Assembly: GCA_026990035.1 (NCBI GenBank) | Contig: JALSIM010000040.1 | Span: 124,001-188,000 of the forward strand | DNA: 64,000 nt | Origin: Alphaproteobacteria bacterium | GTDB taxonomy: Bacteria; Pseudomonadota; Alphaproteobacteria; Geminicoccales; Geminicoccaceae | Reading direction: 5' to 3' | In this document: one piece after another, positions 8,222-16,758 of the stretch | Layout of the letters: each line of letters starts with the position of its first letter | Numbering within the stretch: the stretch's first letter is position 1 | The notes under the pieces: model-generated | What the model saw: the letters and a program-made list of their open reading frames with translations, nothing else | The model's database searches: none | Told to the model about the DNA's origin: nothing | Made by a program: the position numbers and the translations under genes

Positions 8222-8944
8222 TCACGGCAGCGGCGCCAGATGCAGCCGATCTCCCATGCAGGAGATCCGTACCCGCCGCCCGAGCAGCGCCGTGTCGATT
8301 TCCTCGTTGACCACGTAGACCCCGGCGATCGACACCAGCTCGGCGTCGAGCTGGTCGCAGAAGATCATCGCGCTCTCGTCCCCCTCGATGCCGGCATAGG
8401 CCCGCCCGCGCAAGGGGGCGTAGACATGGATGTGGCCGGCGGCGGCGATCTCCGCCCCGTGCCCGACCGGAGCCAGGACCACGAGATCCCCTTCGCCGGC
8501 GACCACCTGCTGACCGCCGCGCACCGGCTCCCGTACCACCGTGGCCGCGGTCGGCCGGCGGGAGGCACGCGGCGGCTGCACGGCTCGGGTGCCGGCAGCG
8601 GCATCTCCCCGGCCGCCGGCCGCGAAGACGGCGAGCCCCGCGCGTTCCGCCTCCGCCAGCCAGGCCGCCCCGGCATTCTGCACTCCCACCGGCACCAGCC
8701 GGTGGCGGCGGAGCTCCTCGGCGAACTGCAGAAGATCGATCGGCTCGCGATCGGTCACCGCGGCGAGATCCAGGACGATCGGCGCGTCCCGGTAGAAATC
8801 CGGCGCATAGGCGATCTTCTCCACCAGCTTGGCGAGAAATTCCGGATCCTCGGGATCGAGGAGGCGGAGCGCCAACACCGCCTGGAGGGAACCGCGGACC
8901 TGGAAGGGGAGACTTCGGCTGGTCTGATCCGTGGTGGAAGCCAC
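8222..8944 (-). CDS. minC: Septum site-determining protein MinC
   Basis: Inhibitor of FtsZ assembly, activated and positioned by MinD. The N-terminal domain begins at SLPFQVRGS. The C-terminal beta-helix domain is clear in GDLVVLAPVGHGAEIAAAGH and HVYAPLRGRAYAGI, the MinD-binding region. The GTG at 8944 was chosen because a GAGG sits nine bases upstream and the length (240 aa) fits the family. An in-frame ATG at 9019 and a TTG at 9037 would add residues that look non-coding and lack a ribosome site. First gene of minCDE. Confidence 0.9.
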   Translation of the reverse strand: MASTTDQTSRSLPFQVRGSLQAVLALRLLDPEDPEFLAKLVEKIAYAPDFYRDAPIVLDLAAVTDREPIDLLQFAEELRRHRLVPVGVQNAGAAWLAEAERAGLAVFAAGGRGDAAAGTRAVQPPRASRRPTAATVVREPVRGGQQVVAGEGDLVVLAPVGHGAEIAAAGHIHVYAPLRGRAYAGIEGDESAMIFCDQLDAELVSIAGVYVVNEEIDTALLGRRVRISCMGDRLHLAPLP

Positions 8945-9084
8945 CTCTCGCTGCACCTCGTCTCTCCGCCGACATCCGGCGATGTCCGGCCCGTGCGTTG
9001 CTCCCCGTCTTGTAGCCATAACCGCTGGGCGAAACAAGATCTAGTATCGCGGAGGGCCGCACGAGCCCGCCGGGGCGGCCTCGA

Positions 9085-10467
9085 TCAGCCCCCGCCCGCG
9101 GCTCCGGCCACGGGGGAGGCGACCCGGATTTTTCGCGCTTCGGTTGCAATCCAGCGATCCAGTGCCGCCAGCGCGCGGGCGGCGAGCCGCGCCTTGCGCG
9201 CGCTCTTCGGGACCCGGCCGGAAAGGGGCGGGAACAGGCCGAAATTGACGTTCATGGGCTGGAAGCCGTCGGCCCGGGCCCCGCCCGTGACATGATGGAG
9301 GAGCGCGCCGTGGGCGGTCTCCGGCGGCGGCGGCGCCAGCTCGAGCCCGCGGGTCTCGGCGGCGGCGAAGAGGCCGGCGAGCAGGCCGATGGCCGCGCTT
9401 TCGACATAGCCCTCGACGCCGGTGATCTGGCCGGCGAAGCGGAGGTGGGGCCGGAGACGGAGGCGCAACCGGGCGTCGAGCAGCCGCGGGCTGTTGAGGA
9501 AGGTGTTGCGATGCAACCCCCCGAGGCGGGCGAAGCGGGCCCGCTCCAGCCCCGGGATCAGGCGGAAGATCCGGACCTGCTCGCCGTGGCGAAGCTTGGT
9601 CTGGAAGCCGACCATGTTGAAGAGGGTGCCGAGGGCGTTGTCCTGCCGGAGCTGGACCACCGCGTAGGGCCGCTCGCCGGTGCGCGGATCGACCAGCCCC
9701 ACCGGCTTCATCGGGCCGAAGCGCAGGGTTTCGCGGCCGCGCGCCGCCATCACCTCGATCGGCAGGCAACCCTCGAAATAGGGGGTCTCGCGCTCCCATT
9801 CGCGGAACTCGGTGGTCTCCCCCGCCAGCAGGGCGTCGAGGAAGGTCTCGTAGGTCTCCCGATCGAGCGGACAATTGATGTAGTCGGCGCCGCTGCCGGC
9901 CGGACCCGGCTTGTCGTAGCGCGACTGGAACCAGGCCTTCGAGAAATCGATGCTGTCGCGATGGACGATGGGGGCGATGGCATCGAAGAAGGCGAGGGCG
10001 TCCTCGCCGGTGGTGGCCCGGATGTCCTCCGCCAGGGGCGCCGAGGTGAGGGGGCCGGTGGCGACGATCGCGAGCCCGTCGCCGGCCGGTGGCAGGGTCT
10101 CGATCGCCTCCCGGCGGATGGTCACCAGCGGCTCCGCCTCGAGGGCCTCCTGCACCGCCGCCGCGAACCCCTCGCGATCGACGGCGAGGGCGCCGCCGGC
10201 GGGCAGCTTGTGGCGGTCGGCGGCGGCCATGATCAGCGAGCCCAGCCGCCGCATCTCGGCGTGCAGCAACCCCACGGCGCTGCCCGTCGCATCGTCCGAG
10301 CGGAAGGAATTGGAGCAGACCAGCTCCGCCAGCCGGTCGGTGCGATGGGCTTCGGTCCGCCGCAGCGGGCGCATCTCGTGGAGGACCACCGGCACCCCCG
10401 CCCGCGCGAGCTGCCAGGCCGCCTCGCTACCGGCGAGTCCGCCGCCGATCACCCGTACCGGACGCAT
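9085..10467 (-). CDS. trmFO: tRNA (uracil-54,C5)-methyltransferase TrmFO, folate/FAD-dependent
   Basis: Makes ribothymidine at position 54 of the tRNA T-loop using methylenetetrahydrofolate and FAD. The 460-residue protein has the N-terminal dinucleotide-binding motif [19 protein letters not shown] and the family pattern [11 protein letters not shown]. It also shows [14 protein letters not shown] and [11 protein letters not shown] near the C-terminus. It lies downstream of nrdJ on the same strand, beyond the nrdJ terminator, and has its own upstream region with two DnaA-box-like motifs. Confidence 0.97.
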   Translation of the reverse strand: MRPVRVIGGGLAGSEAAWQLARAGVPVVLHEMRPLRRTEAHRTDRLAELVCSNSFRSDDATGSAVGLLHAEMRRLGSLIMAAADRHKLPAGGALAVDREGFAAAVQEALEAEPLVTIRREAIETLPPAGDGLAIVATGPLTSAPLAEDIRATTGEDALAFFDAIAPIVHRDSIDFSKAWFQSRYDKPGPAGSGADYINCPLDRETYETFLDALLAGETTEFREWERETPYFEGCLPIEVMAARGRETLRFGPMKPVGLVDPRTGERPYAVVQLRQDNALGTLFNMVGFQTKLRHGEQVRIFRLIPGLERARFARLGGLHRNTFLNSPRLLDARLRLRLRPHLRFAGQITGVEGYVESAAIGLLAGLFAAAETRGLELAPPPPETAHGALLHHVTGGARADGFQPMNVNFGLFPPLSGRVPKSARKARLAARALAALDRWIATEARKIRVASPVAGAAGGG

Positions 10468-10597
10468 GCTTCCCTTCTCCGCGATCGGAAACGGCAGGGC
10501 AGATAGGAGAGCGGAGGGCGCTTCGCAAGGGAATGAGCGGGATCAGCCATCTCTCAGCGACAAATGATATGGGACGTTCTTCCTGGGATCCTGGACC

Positions 10598-10633
10598 TGG
10601 GGATAACCGCAGGGAAAACGGCTCTGTGGATAA
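10598..10633. promoter_or_regulatory. Pair of DnaA-box-like motifs upstream of trmFO
   Basis: TGTGGATAA at 10625-10633 is the exact complement of the DnaA box TTATCCACA. TGGGGATAA at 10598-10606, in the same orientation, has one mismatch. Both lie in the 288-bp gap between nrdJ and trmFO (10468-10755), which otherwise holds the nrdJ terminator and no gene. Binding by DnaA is inference. Confidence 0.45.
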
Positions 10634-10664
10634 ACCGGGAAAAAACCGCTCGTGCCGGCGGATG

Positions 10665-10695
10665 AAAAAGGGGCCCCGAGTCGCCCCGGGGCCCG
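10665..10695 (-). terminator. Rho-independent terminator of nrdJ
   Basis: An 8-bp perfect GC stem (GGGCCCCG at 10671-10678 with CGGGGCCC at 10687-10694) with an 8-nt loop is followed, on the minus strand, by a run of Ts complementary to AAAAA at 10665-10669. It lies about 60 bp after the nrdJ stop. Confidence 0.85.
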
Positions 10696-10755
10696 TAATG
10701 GAGGAGAATACAAGGAAGAAACGTCCCGCTGCCCGACGGGACGCCATGCGGACAC

Positions 10756-13700
10756 CTAGCTGCAGCCGGTCGTGCCGCCGCAGGTGTCGCATTTCAGGCA
10801 GGTGCCGTTGCGCACCAGCGTGAAGTTGCCGCAGCTCGGGCAGGGATCGCCGCTGTAGCCCTTCATGCGGGCGATCTGGGCCTGCTCGGCACGGCTGTCG
10901 AAGGCGGACCGGGCCTCGGCGAGCTGGTTCCCGCCGCCGGCCGCGGCCCGCGCCGTCTCGGTCCCGGATTCCGCGGCCCCGCCCGTCAGCAGCCGCAGAT
11001 TGCCGCGCACGAAGCCGGCGCTGGCGATCTGGGCCACCGCCGCCGAGGGAAGCTGTCCCTCGGTGACGCCGCCCCCCAGGGAATCGTGGCGGAGCTGGCT
11101 CGGATCGACGTTGGCGAGGTCGGTACGGCCGAGATAGGAGATGGCGAGTTCGCGGAAGATGTAGTCGAGCACCGAGGTCGCCATCTTGATCGAATCGTTG
11201 CCCTGGACGATGCCCGAGGGCTCGAAGCGGGTGTAGGCGAAGGCCTCGACGAATTCCTCGAGGGGCACCCCGTACTGCAGGCCGATCGAGATGGCGATGG
11301 CGAAGCAGTTCATGAGCGAGCGGAAGGCGGCTCCTTCCTTGTGCATGTCGATGAAGATCTCGCCGAGCTGGCCGTCTTCGTACTCGCCGGTCCGCAGATA
11401 GACCTTGTGGCCGCCGACCACCGCCTTCTGGGTGTAGCCCTTGCGTCGCGAGGGCAGCTTGCGCCGCTCGGCGATGTAGCGCTCGACGATGCGCTCGGCG
11501 ACCTCGACGACGCGCTGGGCCTGAGGCTTGTCGAAGAGTTCCTCGGGATCCTCCGCCTCCTCCTCGCCGAGATGGATGGCCGAGAGGGGCTGCGAGAGCT
11601 TCGAGCCGTCACGATAGAGCGCCAGCGCCTTGAGCCCGAGGCGCCAACCTTCCATGTAGGCTTCCTGACAGTCGCGGACGGTCGCCCGGGCCGGCATGTT
11701 GATGGTCTTGGAAATGGCGCCGGTGATGAAGGGCTGGGCGGCGGCCATCATCCGGATGTGGCTGTCCACCGAGAGAAAGCGTTTGCCGATGCGGCCGCAG
11801 GGATTGGCGCAGTCGAACACCGGCAGATGCGCCTCCTTGAGATGGGGCGCGCCTTCCACCGTCATGGTGCCGCAGCAGTAGGCGTTGGCGGCCTCGATCT
11901 GCTCCTTCGAGAAACCGAGGGCGGCGAGGAGATCGAAGCGCGGATCGGCGAGCTGCTCCTCGGCGATCCCGAGCCGGTCGCGGAGGAACGTATCGCCGAG
12001 GGTGAAGCGGTTGAAGGCGAAGCGGAGATCGAAGGTGCCGGGGAGCACCGCCTCGATCCGGCGGATCGCTTCCTCGGTGAAGCCCTTGGCGGCGAGGGTC
12101 TCGTGGTTGATGTGCGGCGCGCCTTCGAGGGTGCCGTGGCCGACCGCGTAGCGACCGATCTCCTCGATCTCGCGTTCGCCGTAGCCCAGCGTCCGCAGGG
12201 CCTGCGGCACCATCCGGTTGATGATCTTGAAATAGCCGCCGCCGGCCAGCTTCTTGAACTTGACGAGGGCGAAATCGGGCTCGATGCCGGTGGTGTCGCA
12301 GTCCATCACCAGGCCGATGGTGCCGGTGGGGGCGATCACCGAAACCTGGGCGTTCCTGAGCCCGTGCTTCTCGGCCAGTGCGACCGCCTCGTCCCAGCTC
12401 GCCCGCGCCGCCTCGACCAGCTCGGGGTGGGGGCAGTTGGAGGCGTCGAAAGGCACCGGCGGCGTGTTGAGCCCCTCGTAGCCGCCGGTCTCGCTCCAGG
12501 CGGCACGGCGATGGTTGCGGAGCACCCGCAGACAGGCCTCGCGGTTCTCGGCGAAGGCCGCGAAGGGACCGAGCTCGCCCGCCATTTCCGCCGAAGTGGC
12601 GTAGGCGGTGGCGGTCATCACCGCCGAGACGGCGGCGCAGTAGGCGCGGCCGCGATCGCTGTCGTAGGGAATGCCGGAGGCCATCAGCAGGCCGCCCAGA
12701 TTGGCGAAGCCGAGGCCCAGCGTGCGGTATTTCCAGGAGAGCTCGGCGATCCGCTCGCTCGGGAACTGGGCCATCGTCACCGAGATCTCGAGGACCACGG
12801 TCCACAGACGGACGGCGTGGCGGAAGGCCTCGACGTCGAAGCCGTTGTCCTCGCGCCGGAACATGACCAGGTTGAGGGAGGCGAGATTGCAGGCGGTGTC
12901 GTCGAGGAACATGTATTCCGAGCAGGGGTTGGAGGCGTTGATCCGCCCTCCCGCCGGACAGGTGTGCCAGTCGTTGATGGTGGTGTCGTACTGGATGCCG
13001 GGATCGGCGCTGAACCAGGCGGCGGTGCCGATCCGGTCCCACAGCGCCCGGGCCTCGACGGTCTTCGCCACCGTCCCGTCGGTGCGCCGGACGAGCGGCC
13101 AGTCGCCGTCCTCCAGCACCGCCTTCATGAAGGCGTCGGTGACCCGCACCGAATTGTTGGAGTTCTGACCGGAAACCGTGAGATAGGCTTCGCTGTCCCA
13201 GTCCGTCTCGTAGACCGGGACCTCGATCGCGGTGTAGCCCTGGCTCGCGAAGAGGATGATCTGCTGGATGATGCCCTCGGGCAGCATCGCCCGCCGGGCC
13301 GCCCGCACCGCCTTCCGGAGCGCCGGGTTCTCGCGTGGGTCGAAGCGGTCGGCGCCGGTGTAGGCGGGATCGTGGCAGGCGGCCATGATCGCCTCGGCGT
13401 GGCGGGCGAGGAGCTTGGAGCCGGCCACCAGCTCGGCCACCTTCTGCTCCTCGACCACCTTCCAGTCGATGAACTGCTCGATGTCGGGATGGTCGATGTC
13501 GACGATCACCATCTTGGCCGCCCGCCGGGTGGTACCGCCGGACTTGATGGCCGAGGCGGCGCGATCGCCGATCTTGAGGAAGCTCATGAGGCCGGAGGAG
13601 CGGCCGCCGCCGGAGAGCGGCTCGCCCTCGCCCCGGAGCGAGGAGAAGTTGGTGCCGGTACCGGAGCCGTATTTGAAGAGGCGGGCCTCGCGGATCCAGA

Positions 13701-14349
13701 GATCCATGATCCCGCCGGGATTGACGAGATCGTCCCGGATGCTCTGGATGAAACAGGCGTGGGGCTGGGGTCGCTCGTAGGCCGAGGTGGAGGGGCGGAC
13801 CTCGCCGCTCTCGTGCTCGGCGTAGAAATGTCCCTGCGCCGGCCCGTCGATGCCGTAGGCCCAGTGGAGGCCGGTGTTGAACCACTGCGGCGAATTGGGG
13901 GCGCCGTACTGCATCGCCATCATGTAGCGGAGCTCGTCGAAGAAGGCGCGGGCATCCTCCGCGGAGTCGAAATAGCCGCCCTTCCACCCCCAGTAGGTCC
14001 AGGTGCCGGCGAGCCGGTCGAACACTTCCTGGGCCCGCCGCTCGCTCACGTAACGCTTCTCGACCGGCAGCCGCGCCAGCGCCGGTTCGTCGGCCACCCG
14101 GCGCGCCAGCCAGGAGGGGACTCCCTTTTCCCGCACCGGCCGGCGGCGGGCGGGCACTCCCGCCTTGCGGAAATACTTCTGCGCCAGCACGTCCACCGCC
14201 ACCTGCGACCAGTGGCTCGGCACCTCGATGTCCTCGAGGCGGAACACCACCGTCCCGTCCGGATCGCGGATCTCGCTGACCGCGGTCCGGAAGGGGATCT
14301 CCGCATAGGGGCTTTCACCGGCCCGCGTGAACCTGCGCTGGATCTTCAT
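10756..14349 (-). CDS. nrdJ: Vitamin B12-dependent (class II) ribonucleoside-diphosphate reductase
   Basis: Makes deoxyribonucleotides using adenosylcobalamin as radical source, with no oxygen requirement. At 1197 residues it is the long alphaproteobacterial form. The core carries [21 protein letters not shown] near residues 470-490 in the active-site barrel and [19 protein letters not shown]. The last 30 residues form a zinc-ribbon-like tail ([16 protein letters not shown]). It has its own promoter with a LexA-type operator and its own terminator, so it is monocistronic. No class I nrdAB genes are in the window. Confidence 0.98.
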   Translation of the reverse strand: MKIQRRFTRAGESPYAEIPFRTAVSEIRDPDGTVVFRLEDIEVPSHWSQVAVDVLAQKYFRKAGVPARRRPVREKGVPSWLARRVADEPALARLPVEKRYVSERRAQEVFDRLAGTWTYWGWKGGYFDSAEDARAFFDELRYMMAMQYGAPNSPQWFNTGLHWAYGIDGPAQGHFYAEHESGEVRPSTSAYERPQPHACFIQSIRDDLVNPGGIMDLWIREARLFKYGSGTGTNFSSLRGEGEPLSGGGRSSGLMSFLKIGDRAASAIKSGGTTRRAAKMVIVDIDHPDIEQFIDWKVVEEQKVAELVAGSKLLARHAEAIMAACHDPAYTGADRFDPRENPALRKAVRAARRAMLPEGIIQQIILFASQGYTAIEVPVYETDWDSEAYLTVSGQNSNNSVRVTDAFMKAVLEDGDWPLVRRTDGTVAKTVEARALWDRIGTAAWFSADPGIQYDTTINDWHTCPAGGRINASNPCSEYMFLDDTACNLASLNLVMFRREDNGFDVEAFRHAVRLWTVVLEISVTMAQFPSERIAELSWKYRTLGLGFANLGGLLMASGIPYDSDRGRAYCAAVSAVMTATAYATSAEMAGELGPFAAFAENREACLRVLRNHRRAAWSETGGYEGLNTPPVPFDASNCPHPELVEAARASWDEAVALAEKHGLRNAQVSVIAPTGTIGLVMDCDTTGIEPDFALVKFKKLAGGGYFKIINRMVPQALRTLGYGEREIEEIGRYAVGHGTLEGAPHINHETLAAKGFTEEAIRRIEAVLPGTFDLRFAFNRFTLGDTFLRDRLGIAEEQLADPRFDLLAALGFSKEQIEAANAYCCGTMTVEGAPHLKEAHLPVFDCANPCGRIGKRFLSVDSHIRMMAAAQPFITGAISKTINMPARATVRDCQEAYMEGWRLGLKALALYRDGSKLSQPLSAIHLGEEEAEDPEELFDKPQAQRVVEVAERIVERYIAERRKLPSRRKGYTQKAVVGGHKVYLRTGEYEDGQLGEIFIDMHKEGAAFRSLMNCFAIAISIGLQYGVPLEEFVEAFAYTRFEPSGIVQGNDSIKMATSVLDYIFRELAISYLGRTDLANVDPSQLRHDSLGGGVTEGQLPSAAVAQIASAGFVRGNLRLLTGGAAESGTETARAAAGGGNQLAEARSAFDSRAEQAQIARMKGYSGDPCPSCGNFTLVRNGTCLKCDTCGGTTGCS

Positions 14350-14375
14350 CGACCCCTGTTCTCCTCGTCGTGCCG

Positions 14376-14404
14376 TTTATGGATGTTCACGACTTGTTCG
14401 TCAA
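14376..14404 (-). promoter_or_regulatory. Predicted sigma-70 promoter of nrdJ
   Basis: Read on the minus strand, TTGACG (14404-14399) and CATAAA (14381-14376) are spaced by 17 bp. This places the start site about 20 bp before the nrdJ ATG at 14349; a GAGGAG ribosome site lies at 14366-14361. The spacer is filled by a LexA-type box. Confidence 0.7.
14385..14399. promoter_or_regulatory. LexA-type SOS box in the nrdJ promoter
   Basis: GTTC-ACGACTT-GTTC is a perfect match to GTTC-N7-GTTC, the LexA operator form described in alphaproteobacteria. It lies entirely between the -35 and -10 hexamers, where bound repressor would exclude RNA polymerase. A second perfect match lies upstream of coaBC at a similar distance from its start codon. 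Confidence 0.65.
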
Positions 14405-14537
14405 TTCCCGTCCTACCACCCGTACCGGCCGGCGGGTCGTCCTTCGATCAGCGAGGCTCAGCGCCGATTGAGCTGGCGATCACTCAACGCCCAGTTTAGT
14501 GCCCTCGCAACCGTCGCACAACCCGTTCCCGCTCCCC

Positions 14538-14555
14538 GGGGGCGGCGCCGCCCCC
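14538..14555. repeat. Perfect 18-bp GC palindrome
   Basis: GGGGGCGGC followed directly by GCCGCCCCC, with no spacer, inside the gene-free region upstream of nrdJ. No T-run follows on either strand, so it is not an obvious terminator. GC-rich palindromes of this kind are common between genes in high-GC genomes; meaning unknown. Confidence 0.6.
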
Positions 14556-14653
14556 GCCCTGGGGCGGGATCCCTTCCCGGATCCCGCTGGCTTCGGGCGG
14601 CCAGCGTCCGATCTCCGTCGGGCTCGCCTCCCCAATACTACATATTGTGGGTC

Positions 14654-14674
14654 TCTCGTAAAGAGCTTACGAGA
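14654..14674. repeat. Perfect inverted repeat TCTCGTAA-N5-TTACGAGA
   Basis: Two 8-bp arms (14654-14661 and 14667-14674) flank AGAGC. The repeat is much less GC-rich than its surroundings and no T-run follows on either strand, so it looks like a protein-binding operator or part of a structured RNA. It is about 300 bp from both neighbouring genes. The binding protein is unknown. Confidence 0.55.
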
Positions 14675-14855
14675 TCTGCGAGTGTTGTCGAAAGAGCACG
14701 TTGTGGCCGCAAGCCGCGGAAGGGAGGCGCGGCGGGCCTGCGGAGAGTCGCCTGATGGCGCCCGTAGCCGGGATCGCGCTCAGCGGAGGCGGAGGCGGAG
14801 GGGTCCCGAAGGTGAGGGACGGTCAGTCGGAATGAGCCGGCCTCACAATCCCCGG

Positions 14856-14864
14856 TTGTCCACA
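14856..14864 (+). promoter_or_regulatory. DnaA-box-like motif
   Basis: TTGTCCACA differs by one base from TTATCCACA. It lies about 115 bp upstream of the NDUFA12-like gene, and similar motifs lie at 10598-10633 and 15429-15447. Confidence 0.3.
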
Positions 14865-14979
14865 GTCGGGGAGTTTCCCGGTTCGGCGCTGCGCCGCCGC
14901 GTCGCGGGCCGGACGGCTGGACGGTTCCCCGGGGAGCGGGCATAGTGCGCCCGCAACGCAGCCTCGGCTGGAGGACACC

Positions 14980-15369
14980 GTGTTCGCTTGGCTCGCCTGG
15001 AACCGGCTCGGCACGCAGCTTCTGATCCGCCGCAAGGGGGTGTTCGTCGGCGAGGACGAGTTCGGCAACCGGTACTACCGGGAACGACGGACCCCGCCCG
15101 GGGGTCGGGAACGCCGGTGGGTGGTTTACGCCGCCGAAGGGGAGATCGAACCCAGCACCGTACCACCGGGCTGGAACGCCTGGCTGCATCACACCGTCGA
15201 CGCGCCGCCCAGCGAAAGGCCGCTGCCGGTCAAGTACTGGGAGAAGCCCCACAGGCCGAACGCTTCGGGGACCGCCGAGGCCTGGCTGCCGCCCGGCCAT
15301 CAGCTCCGTGGCGGCCGCCGGCCGCCGGCCACCGGCGATTACGAGCCCTGGCGGCCGGACGAGACCTGA
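14980..15369 (+). CDS. NDUFA12-family complex I accessory subunit
   Basis: A 129-residue homologue of mitochondrial NDUFA12, an accessory subunit of NADH:ubiquinone oxidoreductase that alphaproteobacteria share with mitochondria. The core pattern is visible: LLIRRKGVFVGEDEFGNRYYRERR, then RRWVVYAAEGEIEPSTVPPGWNAWLHHTVDAPP. Start is a GTG seven bases after GGAGG. It stands alone, facing the VOC gene, with no nuo genes nearby, as is usual for this gene. Confidence 0.93.
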   Translation: MFAWLAWNRLGTQLLIRRKGVFVGEDEFGNRYYRERRTPPGGRERRWVVYAAEGEIEPSTVPPGWNAWLHHTVDAPPSERPLPVKYWEKPHRPNASGTAEAWLPPGHQLRGGRRPPATGDYEPWRPDET

Positions 15370-15428
15370 GATCGCCTGACACTGCGCGGAGGGGGTGGGT
15401 CAGCCCCGCTCAGGCCGGTCGCGCCGGT

Positions 15429-15447
15429 TGTGGAAAACTTGGGGAAA
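15429..15447. promoter_or_regulatory. DnaA-box-like pair
   Basis: TGTGGAAAA (15429-15437) is the complement of TTTTCCACA, one base from the DnaA consensus. TTGGGGAAA (15439-15447) follows almost directly in the same orientation. The pair sits in the 79-bp gap between two convergent genes, immediately after the VOC stop. No other feature was seen in the gap. Confidence 0.3.
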
Positions 15448-15448
15448 G

Positions 15449-15883
15449 TCAGCCCTCGCCGAGGCCCCAGATGCTGGCCGGCGCCAGTTCGACGCTGTTG
15501 CCGGCGGGGTCGCGGAAATAGAGCGAGCGGCCGCCGCCGGGCCAGTTCTGGAGATGTTCGACGGCGATCCCGTGGCGTTCGAGATGCGCCCGCCAGCCGT
15601 CGAGTTCGGCTTCCGGGATCTCGAAGCAGACATGGCCCGGACCGCGGGCGCCGTGCGGCGGCAGAGCGCGGTTTTCGGCCGCGGCTTCGGGAAGGAACAG
15701 CAGCAGCATCTGCCGGCGGAGGCGGAAGAACAGGAACAGCCCGTCCCGCCGGCTCACCCGCTGGAGGCCGAGAATCCCGCCGTAGAAACGTTCCGCCGCA
15801 TCGAGATCGTCGACGTAGAGGACGGTTTCGAGGACCCGTTCGAGGGGCCGAAGGGGGGTGTCGTCGGTTCCGGCGCCGGCCAT
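15449..15883 (-). CDS. VOC-family (glyoxalase/bleomycin resistance/dioxygenase) protein
   Basis: A 144-residue single vicinal-oxygen-chelate domain pair. The N-terminal half has LETVLYVDDLDAAERFYGGILGL and the second half has GHVCFEIP and SLYFRDPAGNSVELA, the usual metal-binding layout. Members include glyoxalases, fosfomycin- or bleomycin-resistance proteins and ring-cleaving dioxygenases; the substrate cannot be told. It begins 3 bp after the DUF3750 stop, so the two are probably one transcript. Confidence 0.88.
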   Translation of the reverse strand: MAGAGTDDTPLRPLERVLETVLYVDDLDAAERFYGGILGLQRVSRRDGLFLFFRLRRQMLLLFLPEAAAENRALPPHGARGPGHVCFEIPEAELDGWRAHLERHGIAVEHLQNWPGGGRSLYFRDPAGNSVELAPASIWGLGEG

Positions 15884-15886
15884 GGC

Positions 15887-16624
15887 TCAGCGCAGCCCGA
15901 GCCGGCCGATCCCCGGCAGCTTGACGGCCGGGTCGAAGGGATCGAGGCCGAGATTGAGACCGAGGAAGGTGAGCTCGATGCCTTCCTCGCGTGCCAGGGT
16001 CAGGCCGAGGAGGCCCCAGAGGGAGAGCTGGAGCCCTGTGCCGCTGGGGCTGCGAGCGAGCCAGCGGGTGGCCCCGAGCCAGTCCTTGCCCAGTGCCTCG
16101 GGCGGCAGCTCGATGCCGATCTCGGGTACGCTGCGGAGGATGTGCGCGAGAAAGGTGTTGGAGTTGGGGCCGGGCCAGCTCCGGTAGCGGTCGCGGTACG
16201 GATAGCTGGCGATCGCCCGCTCGATCCGGGGAATGAGGGCGGCGGCCTCGGGGCCACGGATGTCGGCCAGAAGCCGGGGCGGATTGCCGGCCCATCGGGC
16301 ATCGGGCGGACGGAGATTGCGGCGGACCGCCGGGAGGCCGTGGCGGACTCCCCAGCCGACCACCTCGTAGCGCTCCCAGGCGGCGGCCGCGGGGCGCTTG
16401 AAGGCGATCCAGCTGTGCACCGCGAACACCCCTTTCCAGCCCCAAGCGCGGGCGGCGTAGATCTGCACCACGGCCTCGCGCAGCCGGGCCGGATCGGGGG
16501 CGAGGCCGGCACTGTCCCAACGCGCCTCCCGCCAGTGAGGGGTGCCGCGGCCGAGCTGCTGCCAGGCCTGCCAGGAAAGCGGCAGCAGGAAGAGGCCGGC
16601 GACGGCGAGGAGGAGTTTCGGCAA
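15887..16624 (-). CDS. DUF3750 domain-containing membrane-anchored protein
   Basis: Conserved protein of unknown function. The TTG at 16624 is preferred because GGGAGG lies eight bases upstream and it places a single hydrophobic anchor (KLLLAVAGLFLLPLSW) at the very N-terminus. The DUF3750 region covers most of the rest, with WKGVFAVHSWIAFK, a conserved WPGPNSNTFLAHILR that resembles a cysteine-hydrolase-like NTF motif, and a glycine/leucine-rich C-terminal part. The frame is open upstream to 16855 but that part is proline/arginine-rich and looks non-coding. It heads a two-gene unit with the VOC protein. Confidence 0.82.
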   Translation of the reverse strand: MPKLLLAVAGLFLLPLSWQAWQQLGRGTPHWREARWDSAGLAPDPARLREAVVQIYAARAWGWKGVFAVHSWIAFKRPAAAAWERYEVVGWGVRHGLPAVRRNLRPPDARWAGNPPRLLADIRGPEAAALIPRIERAIASYPYRDRYRSWPGPNSNTFLAHILRSVPEIGIELPPEALGKDWLGATRWLARSPSGTGLQLSLWGLLGLTLAREEGIELTFLGLNLGLDPFDPAVKLPGIGRLGLR

Positions 16625-16758
16625 TCCGGGTGCCTCCCGAAGCGGTGGGCGGCGTTCCGGGCGGAAGATGCCGGTCGAGGCCGGCGGCGGCAAGGGGGCG
16701 CGCTTGTGCCGGCCGCGGGATCTGCTAGCAGGGGGGCGGCGGTCGGGAGCGAGGCGCC

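Larger units (their letters stand above)
14350..14979. other. 630-bp gene-free region between nrdJ and the NDUFA12 gene
   Basis: No convincing protein gene was found; open frames here have non-coding composition and lack ribosome sites. The nrdJ promoter and LexA-type box lie at 14376-14404. Beyond it are a GC-rich palindrome (14538-14555), a 5-bp dyad CAATA-N5-TATTG (14633-14647), an 8-bp perfect inverted repeat (14654-14674), a small GGAGGC repeat near 14783-14800, a DnaA-box-like TTGTCCACA (14856-14864), and the leader of the NDUFA12 gene. An unrecognised small RNA is possible. Confidence 0.6.

Noticed and set aside
11086-14499. 1137-codon open frame antisense to nrdJ
   Set aside because: It is the mirror of nrdJ codon bias in a GC-rich gene; the product is low-complexity Glu/Gly/Ala/Arg and has no recognisable domain, while nrdJ is unmistakable.
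14633-14647. NrdR box at the CAATA-N5-TATTG dyad
   Set aside because: The half-sites are farther apart than in the 16-bp NrdR consensus, only one site is present, and it is about 285 bp from the nrdJ start.
14350-14870. Cobalamin riboswitch upstream of nrdJ
   Set aside because: I looked for the B12-box core on the minus strand and did not find it. A covariance search would settle it.
14499-14945. 148-codon plus-strand frame in the nrdJ-NDUFA12 gap
   Set aside because: No ribosome site, Arg/Pro/Gly-rich composition, and it runs through the palindrome and inverted repeats; no domain recognised.
10468-15450. Chromosomal origin of replication
   Set aside because: DnaA-like boxes are too few and scattered, there is no clear AT-rich unwinding region, and none of the usual oriC neighbours are present.
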